Source: G963663315 sp963668255 (GTDB lineage Bacteria > Pseudomonadota > Gammaproteobacteria > Arenicellales > Poriferihabitantaceae). From it: a DNA stretch of 64,000 bases. The notes below the pieces were generated by a model. It was not told where the DNA came from. It searched no databases and saw only the letters and a program-made list of their open reading frames with translations. The stretch covers positions 2,542,001 through 2,606,000 of the forward strand of contig OZ220708.1 of NCBI GenBank assembly GCA_965116595.1, in the 5' to 3' direction. Made by a program: the position numbers and the translations under genes. This document shows, piece by piece, positions 8,047 to 17,014 of the stretch (within the stretch, counting starts at the first letter, position 1; each line of letters opens with the position of its first letter).

Positions 8047-9078
8047 ATGAATGACCCGACAAAATTAGTCTGTAACAATGTCTGGAAAATCTTCGGACCA
8101 AATCCCAAAACAATCCTGAAGAATCTTGACCACTCCCTGACACGTGCCGAACTGCAGGCCAGGACCAATCATGTCATTGGTGTGCGGGACATGTCCTTTA
8201 GTGTTGAACAGGGCGAAACATTTGTCGTGATGGGGCTGTCAGGCAGTGGAAAATCGACGCTGGTGCGGTGTTTGCATCGACTGATAGAACCGACCGCCGG
8301 GGAAGTGTTGATCGACGGTGAGGATGTAATGAAGATGAATGCGGCTGAACTGATTCAGCTTCGCCGTAATAAAATGAGTATGGTGTTTCAGCATTTTGGT
8401 TTGTTTCCTCATCGCAAGATCGTCGATAACATCGCATTTGGCCTTGAAATCAGGGGCGTGCCCAAACAGGAAAGAAAAGATATGGCGATGGAGGTACTGG
8501 AGATGGTCGGTCTTGGTGGATGGGATGATAATTACCCTCGCGAATTATCAGGTGGTATGCAGCAGAGAGTCGGGTTGGCGCGAGCCATGGCGGTCGACCC
8601 CGAAATCATGATATTTGATGAACCCTTTAGTGCCCTGGACCCGTTAATCCGCCGGGAAATGCAGGATGAATTGCTGGATATTCAGCGAAAGGTACAAAAA
8701 ACGATGGTTTTTATCACCCACGATTTTCTTGAAGCGATTAAGATGGGTGATCATATTGCGATTATGAAAGATGGGGAAACTTCCCAGATTGGCACTCCGG
8801 AAGAACTGGTTGCCGCCCCTGCTGACGATTACGTTCGTGAGTTCACTGAGGATGTGCCCAGACACAAGGTACTCAGTGTCGGCAAAATCATGGGCAGGGT
8901 CTCTACCGTGTCTCTGGGTGGTTGTACCCCGGTGGTCAATGTAAATGCTAAACTCGATTCATTGATTGAACTTGCATCAGAGTCTGAATCGGCGCTGGCT
9001 GTGGTCGATGATGAAGGGCAGTTGGTCGGGGAATTGAATCAGTCGATGATTTTAAAAGCGATGAACAGTAAATCATAA
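8047..9078 (+). CDS. Glycine betaine-type ABC importer ATP-binding protein (ProV/OpuAA family)
   Basis: The product is 343 residues from ATG 8047. The frame stays open to a TTG at 7963, but the extra 28 residues look unlike the family, and homologues begin close to a VCNNVWKIFG-like segment. Walker A is GLSGSGKST, the signature is LSGGMQQRVGLARA and Walker B is IMIFDEPFSALDP, followed by an H-loop in FITHDF. The segment after about residue 250 (KIMGRVSTVSLGG ... LAVVDDEGQLVGEL) resembles the CBS regulatory region of ProV, in a short form. It probably energises the double permease encoded upstream, although a terminator lies between them. No clear ribosome-binding site precedes either start. 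Confidence 0.9.
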   Translation: MNDPTKLVCNNVWKIFGPNPKTILKNLDHSLTRAELQARTNHVIGVRDMSFSVEQGETFVVMGLSGSGKSTLVRCLHRLIEPTAGEVLIDGEDVMKMNAAELIQLRRNKMSMVFQHFGLFPHRKIVDNIAFGLEIRGVPKQERKDMAMEVLEMVGLGGWDDNYPRELSGGMQQRVGLARAMAVDPEIMIFDEPFSALDPLIRREMQDELLDIQRKVQKTMVFITHDFLEAIKMGDHIAIMKDGETSQIGTPEELVAAPADDYVREFTEDVPRHKVLSVGKIMGRVSTVSLGGCTPVVNVNAKLDSLIELASESESALAVVDDEGQLVGELNQSMILKAMNSKS

Positions 9079-9093
9079 AGGATTAATTACAGC

Positions 9094-10323
9094 ATGTCAG
9101 ACACCAAGCCCAAACCGGAGTCGTATCGCTCAGGACCTGATGATAATGGTCATTTTGGCATCTTCGGCGGGCGCTTCGTTGCGGAAACATTAATGCCCCT
9201 GGTACTGGAAGTCGAGGCTGCCTACAACAAGTATAGAAACGACCCGGATTTCATAGCGGAAATTGACTACTATGCCCGCGATTATGTGGGTCGACCCAGT
9301 CCACTTTATTTCGCCGAACGCCTGACCAGCGAACTCGATGGAGCTAAAATATACTTTAAGCGCGATGAGTTGAATCATACCGGCGCCCATAAAATCAATA
9401 ATACGCTGGGGCAGATATTACTTGCCAGGCGTATGGGGAAGCGGCGTATCATAGCCGAAACAGGAGCCGGTCAGCATGGGGTTGCGACAGCGACCGTTTG
9501 TGCATTGTTCGATTTGCCTTGTGTGGTCTACATGGGAGAGACGGATATCGAACGGCAGGCGCCCAATGTTTTTCGTATGAAGCTGCTCGGGGCTGAAATC
9601 GTACCGGTGACAAGTGGCACTGCAACATTGAAGGATGCAATGAACGATGCCTTGCGGGATTGGGTCGCCAATGTCGAGGATACCTTTTATATCATTGGTA
9701 CGGCTGCAGGCCCTCATCCCTACCCGGAAATGGTCAGGGATTTCCAGTCGGTTATCGGCATGGAAGCGCGTCAGCAGATCCTGAACGTGGAGGGCCGGCT
9801 ACCGGACACCATACTGGCCTGCATTGGAGGAGGATCCAATGCGATAGGATTATTTCATCCTTTCCTGGATGATGAGTCGGTTTCGATTATTGGTGTCGAA
9901 GCGGCAGGATTTGGCATCGAGACAGGCAAACATGCGGCATCGCTGAGTGGTGGAAAACCCGGCGTACTGCATGGCAATCGCACTTATCTATTACAGAACG
10001 ATGACGGTCAGATTCATGATGCTCATTCGATTTCTGCGGGGCTGGATTATCCGGGTATCGGACCTGAACATTCCTGGTTGCATGAAATTGGCCGCGTTGA
10101 ATATGTATCCATCACGGACCAGGAGGCTCTGGATGCTTTTCAATTGTGTTGCAGAACCGAAGGCATAATTCCGGCGCTTGAACCTGCTCATGCCCTGGCT
10201 CATGTGGCAAAAATTGCGCCGGGCATGTCAAAAGACCAGATCCTGATCATGAATCTTTGCGGTCGGGGAGACAAGGATGTTTTTGCTGTCGCCAAGGCGC
10301 TTGGACATGGCGATATAGCATAA
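9094..10323 (+). CDS. trpB: Tryptophan synthase beta subunit
   Basis: The 409-residue protein contains the PLP-lysine motif HTGAHKINN (Lys100), ETGAGQHGVATAT, the phosphate-binding CIGGGSNAIG and the GLDYPGIGPEH segment. It condenses indole with serine in the last step of tryptophan synthesis and works in an alpha2beta2 complex with TrpA. It starts only 15 bases after the betaine-transporter ATPase stop. No trpF lies upstream, unlike the common trpF-trpB-trpA order. No separate promoter is obvious. Confidence 0.98.
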   Translation: MSDTKPKPESYRSGPDDNGHFGIFGGRFVAETLMPLVLEVEAAYNKYRNDPDFIAEIDYYARDYVGRPSPLYFAERLTSELDGAKIYFKRDELNHTGAHKINNTLGQILLARRMGKRRIIAETGAGQHGVATATVCALFDLPCVVYMGETDIERQAPNVFRMKLLGAEIVPVTSGTATLKDAMNDALRDWVANVEDTFYIIGTAAGPHPYPEMVRDFQSVIGMEARQQILNVEGRLPDTILACIGGGSNAIGLFHPFLDDESVSIIGVEAAGFGIETGKHAASLSGGKPGVLHGNRTYLLQNDDGQIHDAHSISAGLDYPGIGPEHSWLHEIGRVEYVSITDQEALDAFQLCCRTEGIIPALEPAHALAHVAKIAPGMSKDQILIMNLCGRGDKDVFAVAKALGHGDIA

Positions 10324-10375
10324 ATAACAAACCCGGATGACCTGCATTGATCGAAAAGAATAAAAGAGGATTGAC

Positions 10376-11194
10376 ATGAAAGGCACTGGTCGAATTCAGA
10401 AAAGATTCGCTGAATTGAAATCGGAAGGCCGTACCGGGCTGGTAACGTTTACCACAGCCGGAGATCCGGATCAGCAAACCGCCCAGAGAATCCTGAATGG
10501 CTTGCCTGGCGCGGGCGCTGACATTATTGAATTAGGAATGCCATTTTCAGATCCGATGGCGGATGGACCTGCCATACAACTTGCCAACCTGCGAGCGCTG
10601 GCGAACGGCATTACATTGGTTAAAACCCTGGAAATGGTGACTGAATTTCGTAACCGGGATGATCATACCCCGATTGTTCTGATGGGTTATTACAACCCCA
10701 TTCATTGTTACGGCAATCAGAGATTTATTGATGATGCGATTAATGCAGGCGTTGACGGCTTGATCGTAGTGGACCTGCCGCCTGAAGAAGACGATGAACT
10801 GTGTCACCCCTGCCTGACCGCCGGACTGAACTGGATAAGGCTGACCACCCCTACCAGTGACGAGACCAGATTGGAGACGATACTGAAAAACAGTTCCGGA
10901 TTTATCTATCACGTTGCGATTGCTGGGATAACCGGGACACGCTCGGCCGCTCTCGCTGATGTCGAATCCGCCTTGAACAGGATAAGGTCTCAAACAACCC
11001 TGCCGGTAGCGGTTGGTTTCGGCCTGAAAACCCGGGATCAAATAGGTGAAATTGCCACCGTCGCTGATGCCGCAGTGGTTGGGTCTGCACTGGTGGAAAC
11101 AGTCAGAAAAGGTCTGGAAAACAGACTATCGAATGACGCGATCGTCTCAGACCTTCATAACCTTGTCAGCGACCTGGCATCGGGAACCGGATAA
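10376..11194 (+). CDS. trpA: Tryptophan synthase alpha subunit
   Basis: The 272-residue TIM-barrel enzyme shows GADIIELGMPFSDPMADGPAIQ (catalytic Glu), IVVDLPPEE (catalytic Asp region) and the phosphate-binding VGFGLKTRDQI and VVGSALV segments. It cleaves indole-3-glycerol phosphate to indole for TrpB. Its ATG follows AGAGGA. A 52-base gap separates it from trpB. It converges with leuD across 35 bases without a recognisable terminator. Confidence 0.98.
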   Translation: MKGTGRIQKRFAELKSEGRTGLVTFTTAGDPDQQTAQRILNGLPGAGADIIELGMPFSDPMADGPAIQLANLRALANGITLVKTLEMVTEFRNRDDHTPIVLMGYYNPIHCYGNQRFIDDAINAGVDGLIVVDLPPEEDDELCHPCLTAGLNWIRLTTPTSDETRLETILKNSSGFIYHVAIAGITGTRSAALADVESALNRIRSQTTLPVAVGFGLKTRDQIGEIATVADAAVVGSALVETVRKGLENRLSNDAIVSDLHNLVSDLASGTG

Positions 11195-11229
11195 AAGCCA
11201 AATCGCGACAGATTCACCCGTTCCGGTAT

Positions 11230-11886
11230 TTACCCTGCAGCCTGTTCAAACAGCCAGGGCGCCTCTTCTTTACGGCGGGTTTCGTATTCCCGGATCAGGT
11301 CGGCTTTGTTCAGAGTCAATCCGATATCGTCCAGGCCGTGAAGCAAGGCGTGCTTGCGGTCAGACTCGACTTCAAAGTTGACTATTGTTCCATCAGGCAG
11401 CTCGACGATTTGATCCGGAAGATCGACCCTGACGGAAAATTCAGGTTGGTTTTCTACCCGAGCAAACAGGTCATGAACTGTTTTGTTATCAAGAACAATG
11501 GGTAACATGCCATTCTTGAAGCAATTATTGAAAAATATATCAGCAAAGCTCGGGGCAATGATGCACCTGAAACCGTAGTCAAGCAGGGCCCAGGGGGCGT
11601 GTTCCCTTGACGAACCACAACCGAAATTCTCCCTCGCAAGCAGAATTTTCGCATTCGCATAGCGAGGAAGGTTCAAGATGAAATCGGGATTGAGCTTGCG
11701 CTTGCTATTATCCAGACCCGGTTCACCATGATCCAGATAACGCCATTCGTCGAACAGGTTGGGGCCGAATCCGGTCCTTTTGATGGATTTCAGGAATTGT
11801 TTCGGGATGATAGCATCAGTATCTACATTGGATCGATCCAATGGCATTACTATTCCACTTAAAGTGGTGAATTTTTCCATCGTCAT
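11230..11886 (-). CDS. leuD: 3-isopropylmalate dehydratase small subunit
   Basis: The start at 11886 overlaps the leuC stop as ATGA and gives 218 residues. A second ATG two codons in (11880) has better spacing from the AGAGAGG ribosome-binding site and may be the true start. The frame stays open further upstream, but that part lies inside leuC. The product contains PLDRSNVDTDAIIPKQFLK and the swivelling-domain motif ENFGCGSSREHAPWAL. With LeuC it isomerises 2- to 3-isopropylmalate in leucine synthesis. No leuB or leuA is nearby. Confidence 0.96.
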   Translation of the reverse strand: MTMEKFTTLSGIVMPLDRSNVDTDAIIPKQFLKSIKRTGFGPNLFDEWRYLDHGEPGLDNSKRKLNPDFILNLPRYANAKILLARENFGCGSSREHAPWALLDYGFRCIIAPSFADIFFNNCFKNGMLPIVLDNKTVHDLFARVENQPEFSVRVDLPDQIVELPDGTIVNFEVESDRKHALLHGLDDIGLTLNKADLIREYETRRKEEAPWLFEQAAG

Positions 11887-13286
11887 AACCTCTCTGGATC
11901 GGTGAAGTGACCTGCAACCGCTGCCGCTGCCGCCATTGCAGGAGAAACAAGATGGGTGCGCCCCCCCTGCCCCTGGCGTCCTTCGAAATTTCTGTTGGAA
12001 GTAGAGGCGCAACGCTCACCCGGCATCAGGCGATCGGCATTCATTGCCAGACACATCGAACAGCCAGGATTCCTCCATTCGAACCCGGCATCGATAAAAA
12101 TCCGGTGCAGGCCTTCTGATTCGGCCTGGGACTTTATCAAGCCGGAACCGGGTACGACCAGAGCCTGTTTGACACTGTTGGCAACTTTTCGGCCATTGAC
12201 GATGCTGGCTGCTTCTCTCAAGTCTTCGATCCGGCTATTGGTACAAGACCCGATGAACACCAGATCCAGATCTATTTCCACAATCGGGGTGCCGGCAGAC
12301 AACCCCATGTAAGTGAGTGCATTTTCCATTCCTTCCCTTTTCACCGGGTCTGATTCATCCTGCGGATCAGGAATCGAGTCATCGATACTCACCACCATCT
12401 CCGGTGATGTGCCCCAGGTAACCTGCGGATAAATAGCAGAAGCATCAATATAAACTTCAGTATCAAAACAGGCGTCCTCGTCACTATGCAAATCTGTCCA
12501 ACTGTTCATGGCCTTGTCCCAAACTTCACCTTTCGGCGTGTAGGGGCGTCCCTTGAGATAATCAATGGTTGTCTGATCGACTGCTATCATCCCTGAACGC
12601 GCACCGGCCTCGATCGCCATGTTGCACACCGTCATCCTGCCTTCCATGCTCAGTTCGGTGATGGCTGAACCTGTGAACTCGATAGCACATCCTGTTCCAC
12701 CTGCAGCGCCGATTTCACCTATAACGGCCAGTACCATATCCTTGGCGGTGACACCCTTCCGCAAATCGCCATCAAGTACTACCCGCATGTTCTTTGATTT
12801 TCTGGTTATCAGGCACTGGGTTGCCATCACATGCTCAACTTCTGAAGTACCGATGCCAAAGGCCAACGCACCGAATGCGCCATGCGTCGATGTATGAGAA
12901 TCACCGCAGACAATGGTCATTCCGGGCAGAGTCGCCCCCTGTTCAGGACCGATTATATGTACGATCCCCTGACGCGGGTCTGACATGCCGAATTCGGTAA
13001 TGCCGAAATGATTGCAGTTCTGGTTCAAAGTGGCAATCTGAAGTTGGGAAACCGGGTCATCAACCTCGTGGCTGTCGGTTGTCGTGGGTACATTGTGATC
13101 CGGCACCGCAATCATGGAACTGGTGCGCCAGGGTTTACGCCCGGACAGATACAGACCTTCGAATGCCTGTGGAGAAGTGACTTCGTGGACGAGATGACAA
13201 TCAATATAGATTAACGTCGCGCCGCTGTCTTCTGTGTGAACAACATGTTGTTCCCACAGTTTGTCGTATAGCGTTCTGGGATTCAT
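11883..13286 (-). CDS. leuC: 3-isopropylmalate dehydratase large subunit
   Basis: The 467-residue aconitase-family protein has its three [4Fe-4S] cysteines visible in VFIGSCTNSR and GCSMCLAMN. Other hallmarks are VCGDSHTSTHGAFGALAFGIGTSEVEHV and a SNRNFEGRQG segment near the C-terminus. It is translationally coupled to leuD by a 4-base overlap and follows aroC by 31 bases. Length and motifs are normal. Confidence 0.98.
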   Translation of the reverse strand: MNPRTLYDKLWEQHVVHTEDSGATLIYIDCHLVHEVTSPQAFEGLYLSGRKPWRTSSMIAVPDHNVPTTTDSHEVDDPVSQLQIATLNQNCNHFGITEFGMSDPRQGIVHIIGPEQGATLPGMTIVCGDSHTSTHGAFGALAFGIGTSEVEHVMATQCLITRKSKNMRVVLDGDLRKGVTAKDMVLAVIGEIGAAGGTGCAIEFTGSAITELSMEGRMTVCNMAIEAGARSGMIAVDQTTIDYLKGRPYTPKGEVWDKAMNSWTDLHSDEDACFDTEVYIDASAIYPQVTWGTSPEMVVSIDDSIPDPQDESDPVKREGMENALTYMGLSAGTPIVEIDLDLVFIGSCTNSRIEDLREAASIVNGRKVANSVKQALVVPGSGLIKSQAESEGLHRIFIDAGFEWRNPGCSMCLAMNADRLMPGERCASTSNRNFEGRQGQGGRTHLVSPAMAAAAAVAGHFTDPERL

Positions 13287-13317
13287 TTTATGTATTCATC
13301 TGAAAATTAGTTGCGGT

Positions 13318-14379
13318 TTATCGAATATTCTGTGCGCGGTCTCGCAGTGCATGATCCATCAGTACCAATGCCAGCATGGCTTCTGCAATTGGAACCGCAC
13401 GTATCCCGACACAGGGATCATGGCGCCCGGTGGTGACGACATCAACCGGCTGATTCGAAAGATTGACGGTATGCCCGGGCACCTGAATGCTGGAAGTCGG
13501 CTTGAACGCAACCTTGATCTGCACATTCTGTCCACTGGAAATTCCCCCGAGCACGCCTCCCGAATTATTCGACTTGAAGCCGTCGGGCGTTATTTGATCG
13601 CGATGCTCTGAACCACGCTGGCTGACTACATCAAAACCCGCCCCAATCTCCACTCCTTTTGCTGCATTGATACTGATCATCGCCTTGGCAATGTCTGCAT
13701 CGAGTCGATCAAAGACAGGCTCCCCCAGTCCAACCGGCATACCGGTCGCTTCAACATAAACCCCGGCGCCGACCGAGTCTCCGGCCTTTCGAGTCTGGTT
13801 GATCAATCTTTCGAGGTCCGGGACCTTGCTGGCATCACCAGCGAAGAAGGGATTGCTCTCTACTTCATCCCAGTTGTTGATCCCGATCATGATATTTCCG
13901 ATCTGATAGACGCATCCTCTGATAGCAAGGCCGTAAGTTTCAGACAAATATTTCTTTGCAATCCCGCCAGCGGCGACCCGCATCGTGGTTTCCCGGGCCG
14001 AAGACCGTCCGCCACCGCGGTAATCACGAAATCCATATTTCCGGGTATATGTGAAATCAGCGTGGCCGGGGCGAAAGCGATCCTTGATTTTCTCATAGTC
14101 CCGCGAACGCTGATCCTGATTACGAATCAACAGACCAATCGGTGTGCCGGTGGTTTTTCCTTCAAATACCCCGGATAAAATCTCGACCCTGTCGCTTTCT
14201 TTTCTCTGGGTCGTGTATTTTGACTTCCCGGGTTTCCTGCGATCCAGATCCTTTTGCAAATCTTCCTCGGACAATGCCATCCCAGGGGGGCAGCCATCAA
14301 CAACAGCGCCGAGCGCAGGGCCGTGACTTTCGCCAAACGAGGTCAGGGTAAATAATTTTCCGATGCTGTTTCCAGACAC
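13318..14379 (-). CDS. aroC: Chorismate synthase
   Basis: The 353-residue product begins with the hallmark GKLFTLTSFGESHGPALGAVVDGCPPG. It contains YRGGGRSSARETTMRVAAG and ends with the GRHDPCVGIRAVPIAEAMLALVL signature. It converts EPSP to chorismate using reduced FMN. It lies in a same-strand unit with trpD (chorismate consumer branch) and leuCD, 21 bases after the N-formylglutamate amidohydrolase gene. Confidence 0.98.
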   Translation of the reverse strand: MSGNSIGKLFTLTSFGESHGPALGAVVDGCPPGMALSEEDLQKDLDRRKPGKSKYTTQRKESDRVEILSGVFEGKTTGTPIGLLIRNQDQRSRDYEKIKDRFRPGHADFTYTRKYGFRDYRGGGRSSARETTMRVAAGGIAKKYLSETYGLAIRGCVYQIGNIMIGINNWDEVESNPFFAGDASKVPDLERLINQTRKAGDSVGAGVYVEATGMPVGLGEPVFDRLDADIAKAMISINAAKGVEIGAGFDVVSQRGSEHRDQITPDGFKSNNSGGVLGGISSGQNVQIKVAFKPTSSIQVPGHTVNLSNQPVDVVTTGRHDPCVGIRAVPIAEAMLALVLMDHALRDRAQNIR

Positions 14380-14400
14380 TTGAAATCTATCCGGGGTTGA

Positions 14401-15213
14401 TTAACAGCCATATTGTAACTGATTCAAGTGCTTTGAGATGGCCGATTTCGTTACCTCGTAGACCAAATTGGCCATATCCACCTGATCCCGTTCACAGGCT
14501 ATCAAATCCTGGCGAATCTCGATCAAGGCCATCTCAACACCCCGGTCGCGGGCGTGGACCAGTTGGGCATAACCCTGAGGAACCCTGGCGTCATACGGCT
14601 TGTTGTCGCCAGTCACCCGATTGGGTAATTTTGCAAAAGCAGCCAGGAGGCGCCTGGCAAGCGCTTCGTCCTTTTCATAGAGCAGTCCAAAATGCCAGGG
14701 CCGGTTGAACCCGTCCATAAAGGGCGTAAAACTGTGTACGGATAAAATGATCGGGGTCCGGTGCTTCTCGATCATTCCGGTGACCAGATCGCCATATTGA
14801 TTGTGGTAGGGGTGAAATATCTGGTTGATACGCTGTTGCCTGTCCGCATCCTGGAGGTCCTGATTGCCTGGTACAGGAATATGATCAGACTCGTCGATAA
14901 TCAGGGTCGGGTCATCGAGATGCCGGTTCAAGTCAATCACCAACCTCGAATAATTGGCCAGAATCAGCGGTGCATCAAACAGCCGGGATAACTGTAACGC
15001 CACTTGTCTTGCACCAATATCACAGGCGATATGCGTTTGCAGTTGGTCGTTGTTCAAACCCAGGTTTCCAAGCTGTTTCGGGATGCGGTTTTCAGCATGA
15101 TCGCAGGCAATCAATATCGGAGCTGACCCCTCGGGATTCCTCACTTCAAACGGAGGTGGCTCACTTTCAAGAAACATGTTTGCCGCGGAACCTGCCTGAT
15201 TCAGACCAAACAC
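14401..15213 (-). CDS. N-formylglutamate amidohydrolase family protein
   Basis: The 270-residue protein matches the FGase family: ACDHAENRIP near the N-terminus, ACDIGARQVALQLSRLFDAPLILANYSRLVIDLNR, HSFTPFMDG and a C-terminal IEIRQDLI. The family includes HutG-type enzymes that cleave N-formylglutamate in histidine degradation, but also many members of unassigned substrate. No hut genes are present here. It lies 6 bases after trpD and 21 bases before aroC, so it is in their operon. The true substrate is uncertain. Confidence 0.85.
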   Translation of the reverse strand: MFGLNQAGSAANMFLESEPPPFEVRNPEGSAPILIACDHAENRIPKQLGNLGLNNDQLQTHIACDIGARQVALQLSRLFDAPLILANYSRLVIDLNRHLDDPTLIIDESDHIPVPGNQDLQDADRQQRINQIFHPYHNQYGDLVTGMIEKHRTPIILSVHSFTPFMDGFNRPWHFGLLYEKDEALARRLLAAFAKLPNRVTGDNKPYDARVPQGYAQLVHARDRGVEMALIEIRQDLIACERDQVDMANLVYEVTKSAISKHLNQLQYGC

Positions 15214-15219
15214 AGATCA

Positions 15220-16236
15220 TCAAAAAGAGTTTGAAATCCTGATCAGTTCGGTGAGCTTGTTCAGCCCTGCCCCGCTTGACAGAATCAGGCGCGCCTGGTC
15301 CACTCCGTCCTGTATCGAGCTTGCCAGGTCTGCGGCATAAATTGTAGCGCCGGAGTTTAATGCGATCATGTCGGATGCCGGCCCCGCCTGCCCACCTAAC
15401 GCCTGTTGGATCAAATACAGGCTTTGTTTTGAATCTGAAACAGTGATGGCATCCAGGCTGGATCTTTGTACGCCAAACCGCTCGGGGCTGATTTCGTATT
15501 CAGTGAACGAGCCGTTCCTGAATTCGGCGACTTTGGTGTCGGCGGCAATCGATATTTCATCCAGCCCATCATCCGAACTGACCACCAGTGTGTGAATGCT
15601 TCCCAGTTCAGCATAAACTTCCGCCATCGGTCTGACCCGGTTCTGGCTGAATACGCCAGCAAGCTGGTAGCGTGCATTGGCTGGATTTGTAAGCGGTCCG
15701 AGTAAATTGAAAATGGTTCGAATTCCGATCTCCTTTCTTGGGCCAATAGCGAAACGCATGGCTGAGTGATGAACTGGCGCGAACATGAAGCCGATACCGC
15801 ATTGATCGATACATTGACCGACCTGATCGGGAGAGATAGTGATATTGACACCGGCTGCCTCAAGTACATCAGCGCTGCCGGAATTTCCGGTGGCAGCCCG
15901 GTTTCCATGTTTCGCTACAGTTGCGCCTGCTGCACAGGCAACCAGCGCACTCGCGGTGGAGACATTGAATAATCCGGCGCTGTCGCCCCCTGTACCTACG
16001 CTATCGACAATTTTGTCAGACCGGACGGATACTTTTGCAGATAGATTACGCATGATTGTCGCAGCGCCTGCAATCTCATCAATGGATTCACCTTTGATCA
16101 TCAGTGCAGTCAGAAAGGAGCCAATTTGTGAATCAGTGGCTGCGCCCGACATAATCGTTGTCATGACGGAATGCATCTGATCACGGCTCAGATTCTGTCC
16201 AGTGACTGCTTTGCGAATTGCGGATGGTAAGTCCAT
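15220..16236 (-). CDS. trpD: Anthranilate phosphoribosyltransferase
   Basis: The 338-residue enzyme shows DSVGTGGDSAGLFNVSTASALVACAAGATVAKHGNRA, the PRPP/anthranilate-binding region, plus GIGFMFAPVHHSAMR and GPLTNPA. It transfers a phosphoribosyl group to anthranilate, the second step of tryptophan synthesis. It sits apart from trpBA (about 4 kb, opposite strand), and no trpE, trpG or trpC is present. It follows nlpD by 28 bases. Length is normal. Confidence 0.97.
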   Translation of the reverse strand: MDLPSAIRKAVTGQNLSRDQMHSVMTTIMSGAATDSQIGSFLTALMIKGESIDEIAGAATIMRNLSAKVSVRSDKIVDSVGTGGDSAGLFNVSTASALVACAAGATVAKHGNRAATGNSGSADVLEAAGVNITISPDQVGQCIDQCGIGFMFAPVHHSAMRFAIGPRKEIGIRTIFNLLGPLTNPANARYQLAGVFSQNRVRPMAEVYAELGSIHTLVVSSDDGLDEISIAADTKVAEFRNGSFTEYEISPERFGVQRSSLDAITVSDSKQSLYLIQQALGGQAGPASDMIALNSGATIYAADLASSIQDGVDQARLILSSGAGLNKLTELIRISNSF

Positions 16237-16264
16237 GGGTATCTATGATAATTTAATGTCTGGG

Positions 16265-17014
16265 TTACTTGAGATAGCTCAGCGGGTTTACAGGCTGGCC
16301 ATTCTTGCGTAACTCGAAATGTAGCATGGTTGATTGTGCCCCGCTACTGCCCATCATGGCGATTTGCTGGCCCGATTGAACAGCCTGCCCTTCTTCCACC
16401 AGAATTTCCTGGTTGTGGGCATAGGCGCTGAGAAACTCGGGCGAGTGTTTCAGGATAATCAGGTTGCCGTACCCTCTCAGACCCTGACCTGCATAGACGA
16501 CCTCTCCGGCCGCGGTGGCCTTGATCGGGCTGCCTTCGGTTCCTGCAATCTGTATGCCTTTATTACCCTGATCAAGAGAATATTTTCCAATCAATTTACC
16601 TTCTGCCGGCCAGTTCCATTTGCTCGGGGAAGCGGCAAAGGAAACCGATGACAGCGCTTCGGTCTGGGCAGTCAGCTTTGGAGCAGGTTTTTTCGCAGGC
16701 AGTTTTTTGGCAATGACAGGCTGGGGTTCTTCGTCAGAGCCCAAGGCTGTAACCGTGGCCTCGCGCTTTTGCAGGTAGACAATTTGGCCGGCGCTCAGTT
16801 TATAAGGCTTTTTCAGGTCACTGAACTTGGCAATATCCAGGAAATCGACACCGAATGCCCAAGCGATTTCGTAGATGGAATCACCCTGTTTTACCTCATA
16901 GGCCTTTGGAATATTCCTCAACGGGGATTTGTTGATCACTGGAATCGGAACTGGCGGCGAGGCACATCCAGCCAGGAATAAAACCAATAATCCGCAAACA
17001 GAAAATTTTCTCAT
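16265..17014 (-). CDS. nlpD: NlpD-like lipoprotein with LysM and degenerate M23 (LytM) domains
   Basis: The 249-residue product has a lipobox ending LAGC (Cys17). A LysM domain (about 38-82, YEVKQGDSIYEIAWAFGVD) should bind peptidoglycan. The C-terminal LytM domain (about 135-248) lacks the first metal-binding His-Gly-x-Asp, with KGIQIAG in its place, so it is probably not a peptidase but an activator of the amidase AmiC in cell separation, as known for NlpD. The stop is 28 bases from trpD and the start overlaps yqaA by 4 bases. No rpoS follows, unlike in enterobacteria. Confidence 0.88.
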   Translation of the reverse strand: MRKFSVCGLLVLFLAGCASPPVPIPVINKSPLRNIPKAYEVKQGDSIYEIAWAFGVDFLDIAKFSDLKKPYKLSAGQIVYLQKREATVTALGSDEEPQPVIAKKLPAKKPAPKLTAQTEALSSVSFAASPSKWNWPAEGKLIGKYSLDQGNKGIQIAGTEGSPIKATAAGEVVYAGQGLRGYGNLIILKHSPEFLSAYAHNQEILVEEGQAVQSGQQIAMMGSSGAQSTMLHFELRKNGQPVNPLSYLK

